From Sediminicola luteus (lineage in GTDB: Bacteria; Bacteroidota; Bacteroidia; Flavobacteriales; Flavobacteriaceae): DNA of 64,000 nt. A model generated the notes under the pieces. That model saw nothing but the letters and a program-made list of their open reading frames with translations, had not been told where the DNA came from and searched no databases. Where the stretch lies: positions 310,001 through 374,000 of the forward strand of contig NZ_NBWU01000001.1 in NCBI RefSeq assembly GCF_002514735.1, read 5' to 3'. The position numbers and the translations under genes are program-made. Positions 1 to 8,636 of the stretch are shown piece by piece. Position 1 is the stretch's first letter. The number at the start of each line of letters is the position of its first letter.

Positions 1-691
1 CTCGTGTACCAAAGGTTTCGGACAACAACAGTTGGTACTGTTCTTTTTTGGGTACCCCGGAACCGGTGTCGGCCAAATACTCGTGCAGTTCACTGGTTTT
101 CTTCTGGTAGATATAAACCAAGGGATTGAACCAAAACATTACCCGCATGAGTTCAAAAAACAGCAGATCCAACGAATGCCATTGCCGTACATGTACCAAT
201 TCATGTTTTAAGATGGAGGCCTTCTGTGAACCCGTTAAGCGATCGCCCAGAAATACATTTTTAAAAAAAGAAAAGGCCGTCTCGCTATCCGGAAGCTGTA
301 TTTGGTAATGGTCTACATGTTTTCGAAGTAACCCTTGCCGCCTTAAGCGCCTAATCTTCGTCAGTTTTACCACAAACCAAATCAAGGCCAACACAGACCC
401 CGTTATGGGTATCAAGTACGCCCATGGGAACGTGTCGTGGGAAGCTTCACTGGTCGGTCCCAATGCCACCTCGTCCAATTGTATCAAAAAATGGGGATAC
501 AAAAGGGCATCGGGTGTTACGGTTGACCGAAAAACAGGCAGGCTAATGCTGGGTAACACCATGGCCAAGCTAAAGGCACCTATCAAATAGGCCCGGTTCC
601 ATTGGAAAAAGGTCTCTTTTTTAAGGAGTAGATCGTAAATGATCAGAAAGCCCAATTGAAAAGCCATAATTTCGATAAGATAACGTATCAT
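1..691 (-). CDS. M56 (BlaR1-type) sensor peptidase, second tandem copy, partial
   Basis: The first 230 residues of an integral-membrane zinc peptidase of the BlaR1/MecR1 type; the rest lies beyond the window edge. Visible are three hydrophobic N-terminal segments (about residues 5-20, 34-55 and 92-110) and the zinc motif HELVH near residue 163, followed by ELHEYLAD with the likely third ligand. The reading frame is intact to the edge. It is a close paralogue of the gene just upstream (753-2507): nearly every block aligns in DNA and protein, so it arose by tandem duplication. It starts 61 bases after the stop of that gene and is probably its co-transcribed partner behind the BlaI-type repressor. 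Whether it also has the TonB-like tail cannot be seen. Confidence 0.85.
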   Translation of the reverse strand, partial: MIRYLIEIMAFQLGFLIIYDLLLKKETFFQWNRAYLIGAFSLAMVLPSISLPVFRSTVTPDALLYPHFLIQLDEVALGPTSEASHDTFPWAYLIPITGSVLALIWFVVKLTKIRRLRRQGLLRKHVDHYQIQLPDSETAFSFFKNVFLGDRLTGSQKASILKHELVHVRQWHSLDLLFFELMRVMFWFNPLVYIYQKKTSELHEYLADTGSGVPKKEQYQLLLSETFGTR

Positions 692-752
692 TCTTCTTCG
701 CTTTTAGTGTACCCTTGCTGTAGCTATATGTATAATGGCACTTCAGAATTAC

Positions 753-2507
753 CTATTCAATTATCATTTCATAATCTGGCAAACCACTAAAACTAAATCC
801 TAATTGCTCTCCCTGGGTTACTTCAATAGAAAAGTTCCCATCAAAATCAGAAACAGCATAGGCTTCACTGTTGGTCGCCAAAATGTTTACTCCAGGTAAG
901 TTCAATCCTTTGGAATCGGTTACCTTTCCTTTGTAATGCCCATTGTTATCCATTTTCCCTAAAACACGCATTCTTCCTATCGGTTTTCTTTGCACTGTTT
1001 TATCATTATTTGCTTGCGAACTAAGCTTAAACGTAATAGGAATGGCAAAAGGCACCTGCACCTTTTTCCCTTTTTGTTCGCCCGGGGTCATTTGTGGTAG
1101 TTCTGAAATAATCCGTGCCGCCTCGGTTTCCAATAGTTTATGAGGGCCACGTAGGCGTACATTGGCAATGCTACCATCGGTATCAACGGTAAACAAAACC
1201 GATACCCTCCCCTGAATACCTTGTTGCTGGGCTTCTTCCGGATATCTGAAATTTTCTCTTATATGCTTTTGAATTTCCCTTTGGAAACATGCCCTAGGAT
1301 CAGTATCGTTTTCACAGCCAGGGAAAACCGGCACCTTTTCTACTCTGGAAAATGGAACACCAACGGTTTGGGTTTGCCCATCCATCGGCAATATTTTATT
1401 TGGGGTATCATCAGCTTTTCTTTGCAGGAAAGCACTACCATTCTGAATACTATAAATGCCATAGGGATTCCCTTCTTGGCCTTTGATAAAAATCGTGAAA
1501 CGTTCCTTATCGTCTAGATGTTCGAAAATCAGGTCTTTTAGTGCATTTCTTTCATCTTCAGCGGTAAAATCTTCCCCACTGAACCTGAATTCAACAGAAT
1601 TCTCATCTATCACGGTAACCCCAGGAAGCGTGGCTTGCTTTTCTTTGTCAACAGGTTGTTCCGTTTCACATGAAGTATAAAGTAGCATACCTCCTAACAG
1701 TGGCAGCAATAACAAATACTTCATTTTTTTCAGTTGGTGGGATGGCTTTTTGCGTAACATATCCATACGTTTTTTTAATAGTGATTTTTTGTAAAAAGGG
1801 TTGATAAAACTAATATCTCGTGTTCCGAAGGTTTCGGACAACAACAGTTGGTATTGCTCTTTTTTGGGCACCCCGGAACCGGTGTCGGCCAAATACTCGT
1901 GCAGTTCACTGGTTTTCTTCTGGTAGATATAAACCAAGGGGTTGAACCAAAACAATACCCGCATGAGTTCGAAAAATAGTAGATCCAACGAATGCCATTG
2001 GCGGACATGTACCAATTCGTGTTTTAAGATAGAGGCCTTTTGAGCACCCGTTAAGCGATCGCCCAAAAACACATTCTTAAAAAAGGAAAAGGCCGTTTCG
2101 CTATCGGGAAGCTGTATTTGGTTGTGATCGAAATGTACCTTAAGCTCCCCTTGGAGATGCAAACGCCAGATCTTGACCAGCTTGAACACGAACCACATTA
2201 GGGCCAATACGGAGCCTACTATGGGAATCAAAAACTCCCAAGGAAGCGTATCACCGGAAGCTTCGCCGCCGGCCCCCAATACCACCTCGTCCAATTGTAT
2301 CAAAAAATGGGGGTACAAAAGGGTATCGGGCGCAACAGTGGCCCGAAAAACGGGTAGACTAATGCTGGGCAATACCAAGGCCAAGCTAAAGGCACCTATC
2401 AAATAGGCACGGTTCCATTGAAAAAAAGTCTCTTTTTTAAGGAACAGATCGTAAATGATCAAAAAGCCCAGTTGAAAGGCCATGACCTCAATGAGATACC
2501 TTATCAT
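753..2507 (-). CDS. M56 (BlaR1-type) sensor peptidase with TonB-like and carboxypeptidase-regulatory-like tails
   Basis: A 584-residue membrane protein. Residues 1-110 hold three hydrophobic segments, HELVH at 163-167 is the zinc motif, and a fourth membrane segment lies near 263-278. The periplasmic part has a TonB C-terminal domain (about 400-490, with YPEEAQQQGIQGRVSV) and a short CarboxypepD_reg-like beta domain (about 528-584, with LPGVNILATNSEAYAVSDFDG). In BlaR1/MecR1 the peptidase senses a cell-wall signal and inactivates the BlaI repressor. Here the sensor half is replaced by TonB-related modules, so the signal is unknown. Its start overlaps the blaI-like stop in an ATGA, which implies translational coupling. 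A related copy follows at 1-691. Confidence 0.88.
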   Translation of the reverse strand: MIRYLIEVMAFQLGFLIIYDLFLKKETFFQWNRAYLIGAFSLALVLPSISLPVFRATVAPDTLLYPHFLIQLDEVVLGAGGEASGDTLPWEFLIPIVGSVLALMWFVFKLVKIWRLHLQGELKVHFDHNQIQLPDSETAFSFFKNVFLGDRLTGAQKASILKHELVHVRQWHSLDLLFFELMRVLFWFNPLVYIYQKKTSELHEYLADTGSGVPKKEQYQLLLSETFGTRDISFINPFYKKSLLKKRMDMLRKKPSHQLKKMKYLLLLPLLGGMLLYTSCETEQPVDKEKQATLPGVTVIDENSVEFRFSGEDFTAEDERNALKDLIFEHLDDKERFTIFIKGQEGNPYGIYSIQNGSAFLQRKADDTPNKILPMDGQTQTVGVPFSRVEKVPVFPGCENDTDPRACFQREIQKHIRENFRYPEEAQQQGIQGRVSVLFTVDTDGSIANVRLRGPHKLLETEAARIISELPQMTPGEQKGKKVQVPFAIPITFKLSSQANNDKTVQRKPIGRMRVLGKMDNNGHYKGKVTDSKGLNLPGVNILATNSEAYAVSDFDGNFSIEVTQGEQLGFSFSGLPDYEMIIE

Positions 2508-2890
2508 GATTCTTCGTTTTTAATTTCCTTCATAATGCTCTCCAACTCCGACAGGTCCATGTCGTTATTTTTCATAAAAAAGGAGACCATACTTTTAAAG
2601 GAACCTTGAAAATAATTCTCGACCAAGGTGCTTATACTTTGGTTACTGTACTCCGATTTGTTCACCAAGGGAAAATATACATGCCCCCTACCCACTTTTT
2701 CATGCCCCACGAATCCTTTACCTTCGAGAATACGGATAATGGTACTTACCGTATTATAGGCGGGTTTGGGTTCGGGCAAACGGTCTATGATCGTGGCCAC
2801 ATTGGCTTTTTCCAATTGCCACAGTTCTTGCATTACTTCCTCTTCTGCTCGTGTTAATGATTTCATATCAAATGGCTTATCGATTTTCAA
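2504..2890 (-). CDS. BlaI/MecI/CopY-family transcriptional repressor
   Basis: A 128-residue winged-helix repressor. The stretch TRAEEEVMQELWQLEKANVA followed by a PAYNTVSTIIRILEGKGFV-type recognition and wing region is typical of the BlaI family, and the C-terminal third forms the dimer region. Family members bind dyad operators and are released when the partner M56 peptidase triggers their cleavage. The gene heads an operon with one complete and one partial M56 gene, overlapping the first by 4 bases. Two copies of an AACTAA-N4-TTAGTT dyad lie directly upstream, which suggests autoregulation. The regulated stress (antibiotic, cell wall or other) is not evident. Confidence 0.9.
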   Translation of the reverse strand: MKIDKPFDMKSLTRAEEEVMQELWQLEKANVATIIDRLPEPKPAYNTVSTIIRILEGKGFVGHEKVGRGHVYFPLVNKSEYSNQSISTLVENYFQGSFKSMVSFFMKNNDMDLSELESIMKEIKNEES

Positions 2891-2894
2891 ATAT

Positions 2895-2928
2895 AACTAA
2901 ATATTTAGTTCTAACTAACTTTTTAGTT
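2895..2928. promoter_or_regulatory. Double palindromic operator for the BlaI-type repressor
   Basis: AACTAA-N4-TTAGTT occurs twice, at 2895-2910 and 2913-2928, with starts 18 bases apart. The first copy is a perfect 16-base palindrome, and the second extends by one base each side (TAACTAA/TTAGTTA). They lie 5-38 bases upstream of the repressor start codon, where autoregulatory BlaI/MecI operators usually sit. Assignment to this repressor is inferred from position and symmetry. Confidence 0.7.
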
Positions 2929-2951
2929 AATTAATTTTCGGCCACTATTGT

Positions 2952-2984
2952 AGACCTGTCAGGTTTTGGAAACCTGGCAGGTCT
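2952..2984. repeat. Imperfect palindrome of the AGACCTGTCAGGTTT type
   Basis: Arms 2952-2966 and 2970-2984 pair over 15 bases with one mismatch around a 3-base loop. Palindromes of this AGACCTGnCAGGTTT form are, from memory, dispersed in flavobacterial intergenic regions. Only one copy was seen here. It lies between two divergent genes and has no T-run on either side, so it is not an obvious intrinsic terminator. Confidence 0.5.
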
Positions 2985-3036
2985 ATCTGGTGTAACGAAA
3001 AGGGGGTATCTTCGTCCTATAGGAAAACCAACCGTA

Positions 3037-3549
3037 ATGGACATTTTTTTATTGGTCGTCGGACTTCTTTTTATGCTAATAGGCATCGTCGGTAGCTTTT
3101 TACCCGTGTTACCCGGCCCACCATTGAGCTGGGTTGGCCTTCTACTACTACACCTTACCGATGCCGTGCCCCAAGACTGGACCTTTTTAGTGATTACCTT
3201 GGTCATCGCACTACTTATTTTCGTGATGGATTATATCATTCCGGCCGTTGGCACCAAGAAATTCGGAGGCAGTAAAGCAGGAATGATCGGAACTACAGTG
3301 GGCCTATTGGTGGCCATATTCTTTCCCATTTTTGGCTTCTTTGGTATAATCATTTGGCCGTTTTTAGGGGCTATGGTGGGGGAATTGATCAATAAGGCAG
3401 ACAAAAAAACCGCCCTGAAGGCGGCTTTTGGTTCTTTTATCGGTTTTATAACCGGAACATTCCTAAAGTTTTTGGTAGCCGTTATCTACCTCGGGCTTTT
3501 CATCTCCATTAGTTGGGACTATAAAGCAACACTGTTCTCATTTAGCTGA
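3037..3549 (+). CDS. DUF456 family membrane protein
   Basis: A 170-residue, glycine-rich hydrophobic protein with four to five predicted membrane segments. It has a typical DUF456 start (GLLFMLIGIVGSFLPVLPGP) and a conserved-looking central part (FGGSKAGMIGTTVGLLVAIF). The family function is not known to me. It is transcribed away from the BlaI operon, and its last 8 bases overlap the end of the convergent PH-like gene at 3542-3964. Confidence 0.8.
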   Translation: MDIFLLVVGLLFMLIGIVGSFLPVLPGPPLSWVGLLLLHLTDAVPQDWTFLVITLVIALLIFVMDYIIPAVGTKKFGGSKAGMIGTTVGLLVAIFFPIFGFFGIIIWPFLGAMVGELINKADKKTALKAAFGSFIGFITGTFLKFLVAVIYLGLFISISWDYKATLFSFS

Positions 3550-3964
3550 TCCATTCCAAATCGGGATTATGTTCCCGTAGGGCTTTTACGAAACCCAAAC
3601 GATCTTTTGGCGCGACCATGGTATTGTTACCTAATGAATACTCCAAAGCCAAACGATTGAACGATGGTGCCGGTGCCGATATCCCGTCAATCGTTGCTGT
3701 CACCTTGGTTATTCGGGAAATATCCATCTTCCTATTGAATATTCCCCCACATTTAATGTATAGTATACCTTCGGAATCCACTATATAGTAAGTGCCAAAA
3801 AAAAGATATACGATATAACCTAAAAAAGGCAATAACCAAAGTACCATTATGCCCAAAGACCTTATGCTGCTTCCTTGAATTAATCCCATTCCTATTGGGA
3901 ATAACAAAACCAAAAAAGCGAAGAGAAAAAGAGGATAACTGGGTTTGGCAGGAAATCGTTTCAA
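3542..3964 (-). CDS. Small membrane-anchored PH-like domain protein
   Basis: A 140-residue protein with two N-terminal hydrophobic segments (about 10-28 and 37-57), followed by a beta-rich region with YYIVDSEGILYIKCGG and DISRITKVTAT. That layout resembles bacterial PH (bPH/DUF304-like) domains of membrane-anchored proteins. No catalytic residues stand out and no specific function can be given. It starts 9 bases after the stop of the nitroreductase gene on the same strand, so the two are probably co-transcribed. Confidence 0.6.
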   Translation of the reverse strand: MKRFPAKPSYPLFLFAFLVLLFPIGMGLIQGSSIRSLGIMVLWLLPFLGYIVYLFFGTYYIVDSEGILYIKCGGIFNRKMDISRITKVTATIDGISAPAPSFNRLALEYSLGNNTMVAPKDRLGFVKALREHNPDLEWIS

Positions 3965-3973
3965 ACTATTGCG

Positions 3974-4525
3974 TTATAACCAAGTCGTTTTTTCCCTTAT
4001 ATCACCCCTTACATACTCAGGTAGCTCGGCCTCATAATGGCCCATATAAAAGAAACCTATACAACGTTCCCCTTCGGCCAATGGGGTAAACTCACCAAAA
4101 TATTCAATAAAACGCGGACTAGACCAAAAACTACCGATGCCCAAATCGCTGGCCGTTAACCACATATTCTGTACGGCCATGGCTACTGAGGCCAGTTCTT
4201 CCCATTCCGGTAGGCTTTCTTTGGGGTCGCGTTGCATACAGATAGCGATAATGGCACCGGCCTTTTGCGGATTGGTCAACAAACGTTGGGTTACATTGGC
4301 CTTAACATGCTCGGTGGTCTCTTCATATTTATTGGAAAGGAACACCCCTAATTCAGTCAGCTTTTCTCCGGTAATGACCTTAAAACGCCAAGGCTCGGTC
4401 TTTTTATGGGTGGGTGCATAATTGGCGGCCTCCAATACCTGTTCTAGGGCTGCTTTGGAAATTGGTTTATCAATATACAAAGGCGGGGTTACCGACCTTC
4501 GGTTCTTAATTACATCTAAAATCAT
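3974..4525 (-). CDS. Nitroreductase family protein (YdjA-like)
   Basis: A 183-residue single-domain FMN-dependent nitroreductase. The start (IKNRRSVTPPLY) holds the RRS phosphate-binding motif, and APTHKKTEPWRFKVI is typical of the YdjA/TdsD subgroup. Later GIGSFWSSPRF and GFFYMGH match the FMN and dimer regions. Such enzymes reduce nitro, quinone or enone compounds with NAD(P)H; the substrate here is unknown. It precedes the small PH-like membrane protein on the same strand. Confidence 0.85.
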   Translation of the reverse strand: MILDVIKNRRSVTPPLYIDKPISKAALEQVLEAANYAPTHKKTEPWRFKVITGEKLTELGVFLSNKYEETTEHVKANVTQRLLTNPQKAGAIIAICMQRDPKESLPEWEELASVAMAVQNMWLTASDLGIGSFWSSPRFIEYFGEFTPLAEGERCIGFFYMGHYEAELPEYVRGDIREKTTWL

Positions 4526-4670
4526 TTGCTAATACTTTAGTCGCAAAGCTAGTATTTTATTGTGGGTTTTGGGATTCGGAATTGATAGGATTCGTTCCTT
4601 TAAATACATTAATTCTCCCCTAAACTTTAGCTTACCAATTGGTTACACCAAATAATAATTCTAGTGAAAA

Positions 4671-4704
4671 CCCTCACCCCAGCCCTCTCCCGGAGGGAAA
4701 AGGA
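4671..4704. repeat. Intergenic CCCTCACCCC...TCTCCC repeat, copy 1
   Basis: A C-rich block followed by a G-rich block (CTCTCCC then GGAGGGAAAAGGAG) that can fold back on itself. Related blocks occur at 35241-35276 and 48914-48969, always between genes. It lies just beyond the 3' end of the LysR gene. It resembles short dispersed intergenic repeats seen in many bacteria, and its function is unknown. Confidence 0.55.
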
Positions 4705-4725
4705 GCAAATCCAAAAAAGGTTCGT

Positions 4726-5625
4726 TTATACTTTATCTTCTCCAAACAACAACTCCAAGCCATGTTTTAATACCGGGCTACGATTCGATTTTTTCCATAC
4801 CGCCGATAATACGGCCCGTTGGGGCAGATGGTCCAAGGGAATAAAATCGACATTCAGTTTAAAACCTTCTTGGAACGAGGTAGGCACGATTGCCACTCCC
4901 ATACCATTGGCCACCAAGGTAAATATGGTTTGGGCATGCACCGATTTATGGGCTACCTTGGGGGTAAAGCCGGCGTCTTCACAGATACTCATAACCGTGT
5001 CGTAATAATACGGACTGTATTCTTGGGCGAAAAGGATAAACCCGGTATCCTGAAACTGATTCAAGTTTCTGAATGGCTTCCCGCCATGGCCCTCGGGTAC
5101 CACCAAAGAAAAGGTATCCTCAAAAACAGGTTGCATTTTCAAATCGGCCGGTACACGGGCCATACGTACAAAACCCAAATCGAGCTTGTCGTGCAACAAC
5201 TGATCTAATTGGGCCCGATTAGACAATTCGGTCAAGGCGGTTTGTATGCCTGGGTGTAATTCTTGTAGTTTCAACAACAATTCGGGGATAATGTTCTGCA
5301 TGGCCGACCCTAAAAACCCGATACGTAGTTCCCCTAAATTTCCTTGGGCGATTTGTTTTAACTGCTGCACCACGGATTCCATATGGTTGCCCATAAAACC
5401 GACCTCCTCCATCAAATAATTTCCGGCCGCGGTCAAGGCCACCTTTCTTGTGCTCCGCTCAAATAGGGCTAGCCCCAACACGTCCTCCAACTGTTTGATC
5501 TGCCTACTTAATCCCGGTTGGGAAATAAATAGGCTTTCGGCGGCCTTTCTAAAGTTCAATTCGGTAGCCACGGCCATAAAATAGCGAAGATGCCGCCATT
5601 CTAATTCTTTACCTAAAAGCATCAA
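4726..5625 (-). CDS. LysR-family transcriptional regulator, probably of the hut operon
   Basis: A 299-residue LysR-type regulator. The winged helix-turn-helix covers about residues 12-70 (LNFRKAAESLFISQPGLSRQ, then LALFERSTRKVALTAAG). The rest is a periplasmic-binding-protein-like effector domain. It is transcribed away from hutH across a 117-base spacer, the classic LysR arrangement, so control of histidine degradation with a pathway intermediate as effector is inferred. Two adjacent ATG codons (5625 and 5622) could start it. Hut operons elsewhere are more often under HutC or HutP-type control, which makes this pairing worth noting. Confidence 0.88.
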   Translation of the reverse strand: MMLLGKELEWRHLRYFMAVATELNFRKAAESLFISQPGLSRQIKQLEDVLGLALFERSTRKVALTAAGNYLMEEVGFMGNHMESVVQQLKQIAQGNLGELRIGFLGSAMQNIIPELLLKLQELHPGIQTALTELSNRAQLDQLLHDKLDLGFVRMARVPADLKMQPVFEDTFSLVVPEGHGGKPFRNLNQFQDTGFILFAQEYSPYYYDTVMSICEDAGFTPKVAHKSVHAQTIFTLVANGMGVAIVPTSFQEGFKLNVDFIPLDHLPQRAVLSAVWKKSNRSPVLKHGLELLFGEDKV

Positions 5626-5667
5626 TTATTGATTAAATTGGTATTTATAGGTATCAAAACTAGGAAT

Positions 5668-5675
5668 TATCTTTG
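5668..5675 (+). promoter_or_regulatory. Candidate -7 element of the hut promoter
   Basis: TATCTTTG matches the Bacteroidetes -7 consensus TAnnTTTG and lies 67 bases before the hutH ATG. No clear -33 TTTG is found at the usual spacing, as expected for an activator-dependent LysR promoter. Confidence 0.45.
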
Positions 5676-5742
5676 AATTGGGCCAAAAAGCCCGCCTAAT
5701 CAACCTGACCCTCAACCTAATACTGTTAGAACAAGACGAATA

Positions 5743-7317
5743 ATGAACACAAATACATTCCATTTAGGTGCCGATCATTTAACCGCCGGTATCTGCCTTG
5801 AACTGGTCCGGGGCCAAAGACCCATGACAATAGATGCGACCACTCGACAAAAAGTTCGGGAAAGTAGTGCTACGGTGCAGCGTATCGTAAATAAAGGGGA
5901 GCCCGTATATGGTATCAATACCGGATTTGGCCCACTCTGTACCACCAAAATCTCCAAGGAGGAGACCCGTATTTTACAAAGCAACATTCTGCAAAGCCAT
6001 AGTGTAGGGGTTGGTGAACCCATTGCCACTGAGATCGCCAAGATCATGTTGGTCCTAAAGGTGCATTCGTTGGCCCAAGGGTTTTCGGGTATAAAGGAAG
6101 AAACCTTGGACCGTATCCTATGGCATTTGGAAACGGACGCTATTCCGGTTGTACCTAGCCAAGGTTCGGTGGGGGCCTCAGGAGATCTGGCGCCTTTGTC
6201 GCATTTGTTCTTACCCCTGATCGGACTCGGCAAGGTGGTGTTCCAGGGTAAGACCATAACCACCCAATCCCTTTTTGAACAGACGGGGAAAGACCCATTG
6301 GAATTAGGCCCTAAAGAAGGCTTGGCCTTAATCAATGGCACCCAGTTCATTGCCGCCCATGCCGTAAAGGTGATCGAGAAATTCCATAATGTACTTACCC
6401 ATGCCGATCTGGTGGGTAGCATGATGATCGAAGGGCTTCAGGGATCTATAAAACCCTTTCACCCGGCCTTGCACGCCCAACGCCCCTTTAAGGGTAATGT
6501 GCATGTGGCTGAACGCATCAACCATTTTTTAAAAGGCTCCGAAATCTTGGAAGACCATGCCGATTGCGAACGGGTACAAGACCCTTACTCCTTACGCTGT
6601 ATCCCCCAGGTTCATGGTTCGTCTCGAAATGCATGGCTGCACCTCAAGGAACTTGTAGAGGTGGAATTAAACTCGGTGACCGATAACCCTTTGGTCATTG
6701 ACGACAAACTCACCATCAGTGGCGGAAGTTTCCACGGACAACCCTTGGCCATGGCCCTGGATTATGCCGCTTTGGCCGCTTCGGAAATCGGCAACATATC
6801 CGATCGCCGCATCTATTTGGCCTTGGAAGGTAATAGTCCGGGTGTGCCCAAACTATTGATGGAAGATACCGGAATCAATTCCGGATACATGATCTTACAA
6901 TACACCTCGGCCGCCTTGGCCAGTGAGAACAAGACATCGGCTTTCCCGGCCAGTGCCGATAGTATTCCTACCTCCTTGGGGCAAGAAGACCATGTGAGTA
7001 TGGGCTCTATCAGTGGTCGAAAAGCATTGCGCATAATCGACAATGTCGAAAAGATATTGGCCATAGAATTATTGACCGCGGCCCAGGCCTTTGAGTTTAG
7101 AAAACCCATGAAATCGGGACCCGTTTTGGAGGCCATACATGCTACCGTTCGTAAAGTGGTGCCCTTTGCCGCCGTAGATCGGGTTTTTCATGACGATATT
7201 GAAAAGGCCATTGCAATAATCCATGAAAAAGAACTTTTAAAGGTAGTCCGCGAAGTTCGGGATACCGCAAAACTGAATACGGATACCCAATACCAAACCC
7301 TGTTCGAAACCTATTGA
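5743..7317 (+). CDS. hutH: Histidine ammonia-lyase
   Basis: Converts L-histidine to urocanate and ammonia, the first step of histidine degradation. At 524 residues it is close to the usual 500-510. The residues that cyclise into the MIO cofactor are A145-S146-G147 within GSVGASGDLAPLSH. Further family signatures are YGINTGFG near 55 and the QEDHVSMG stretch near 415. Its stop is followed after one base by the hutI ATG, so it leads a tight operon with hutI, hutU and hutG. Confidence 0.97.
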   Translation: MNTNTFHLGADHLTAGICLELVRGQRPMTIDATTRQKVRESSATVQRIVNKGEPVYGINTGFGPLCTTKISKEETRILQSNILQSHSVGVGEPIATEIAKIMLVLKVHSLAQGFSGIKEETLDRILWHLETDAIPVVPSQGSVGASGDLAPLSHLFLPLIGLGKVVFQGKTITTQSLFEQTGKDPLELGPKEGLALINGTQFIAAHAVKVIEKFHNVLTHADLVGSMMIEGLQGSIKPFHPALHAQRPFKGNVHVAERINHFLKGSEILEDHADCERVQDPYSLRCIPQVHGSSRNAWLHLKELVEVELNSVTDNPLVIDDKLTISGGSFHGQPLAMALDYAALAASEIGNISDRRIYLALEGNSPGVPKLLMEDTGINSGYMILQYTSAALASENKTSAFPASADSIPTSLGQEDHVSMGSISGRKALRIIDNVEKILAIELLTAAQAFEFRKPMKSGPVLEAIHATVRKVVPFAAVDRVFHDDIEKAIAIIHEKELLKVVREVRDTAKLNTDTQYQTLFETY

Positions 7318-7318
7318 T

Positions 7319-8554
7319 ATGCAAAAGACATTGATCGGGCCCTTTGCCCAAATACTTCCTATGACCGGGCTTCCGCTCAAAGGAGCTTTACAAGATGAGC
7401 AATTAACCATTATCAACGATGGGGGTATCTTGGTGATGGCCGGTAAAATCGCCTTGATCGGTAACTATGCCGAAATGAAAGCCATGGCCGATAGCGAAAC
7501 CTTATTTGAGGTTATCGAAGGAGAACAGGTGGCCCTTCCTAGCTTTGTCGATTGCCATACCCATATTTGTTTCGGTGGAAACAGGGCCAAAGATTATGCC
7601 GCTAGAAATGCCGGTAAAACCTATCTCGAAATCGCCGCTGAAGGGGGTGGTATCTGGAGTACGGTAAACCATACCCGGGCCGCTTCCGAGGCAGCACTCG
7701 TCGCCGGAATTTTAAGCCGTGCCCAACGCCATTTAGAACAGGGGGTAACCACCATTGAGGTTAAAAGTGGTTACGGACTCAGTGTAGCCGAAGAACTAAA
7801 AATGCTTCGGGCCATTCAAAAGGCCGATAAGGAGAGCCCGGCCGATTTGATCGCTACCTGTCTGGCGGCCCATATCGTTCCTAAAGACGGACAAACGGCC
7901 CAGGGCTATCTCAAGACCATCGTAGCCGAATTGTTCCCCATACTTCAAAAAGAAAATCTCGCCCAACGGGTAGATGCCTTTATTGAACAAGGGGCCTATA
8001 CCCCTGCCGATGTGCAATACTATTTTGAAGCGGCCCAAAAACTAGGACTGGATATTACAGTTCATGCCGATCAATTCTCAACCGGTGGCAGCCAGGCCGC
8101 CATTGACCACAGTGCCATAAGTGCCGATCACCTCGAAGCCAGTGGACCTAAGGAAATTGCTGCCTTGGCCCAAAGCGACACTATTGCCGTGGCCCTGCCC
8201 GGTGCTTCTATGGGATTGGGTTGTGCCTATACGCCCGCCCGTGCCCTGCTAGATCAGGGAGGCGCCCTGGCCATTGCCAGTGATTGGAACCCAGGCTCGG
8301 CCCCCATGGGCAACCTATTGATGCAGGCCGCAGTTTTGGGTAGTTATGAAAAACTGAGCAATGCCGAGGTCTTGGCAGGTATAACCTTTAGGGCAGCAGC
8401 TGCCTTGAATATCCAAGCAGGTACTTTACAAGAAGAATGTCAGGCCGATATCGTAGCCTTTAAAACTGATAACTATCAGAACATTTTGTACCAACAGGGC
8501 ATGTTGATACCTGCTCAGGTTTGGAAAAATGGTAAACCGCAAATTCACAAATAA
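7319..8554 (+). CDS. hutI: Imidazolonepropionase
   Basis: Hydrolyses 4-imidazolone-5-propanoate to N-formimidoyl-L-glutamate, the third step of the hut pathway. The 411-residue amidohydrolase has the metal motif HTH in FVDCHTHICFGG near residue 80. It also has HADQF near 250, the conserved SADHLEA, and ASDWNPGSAPM near 320 carrying the last metal ligand. The length is normal. It starts one base after the hutH stop. Confidence 0.97.
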   Translation: MQKTLIGPFAQILPMTGLPLKGALQDEQLTIINDGGILVMAGKIALIGNYAEMKAMADSETLFEVIEGEQVALPSFVDCHTHICFGGNRAKDYAARNAGKTYLEIAAEGGGIWSTVNHTRAASEAALVAGILSRAQRHLEQGVTTIEVKSGYGLSVAEELKMLRAIQKADKESPADLIATCLAAHIVPKDGQTAQGYLKTIVAELFPILQKENLAQRVDAFIEQGAYTPADVQYYFEAAQKLGLDITVHADQFSTGGSQAAIDHSAISADHLEASGPKEIAALAQSDTIAVALPGASMGLGCAYTPARALLDQGGALAIASDWNPGSAPMGNLLMQAAVLGSYEKLSNAEVLAGITFRAAAALNIQAGTLQEECQADIVAFKTDNYQNILYQQGMLIPAQVWKNGKPQIHK

Positions 8555-8636
8555 GTTAGATTGACCATGACATTCAAAACCAGTCCATGTTTTTGAAGTC
8601 CAACATCGAAACACTAACGCCTAATAGCTATCCATT

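Noticed and set aside
405-2406. Similar plus-strand open frames at 405-590 and 2173-2406
   Set aside because: They are antisense shadows of the duplicated M56 genes; their likeness reflects that duplication.
8573-8597. TTCAAAA-N11-TTTTGAA inverted repeat between hutI and hutU
   Set aside because: Seven AT-rich pairs are common by chance; no T-run and no reason to expect an internal terminator.
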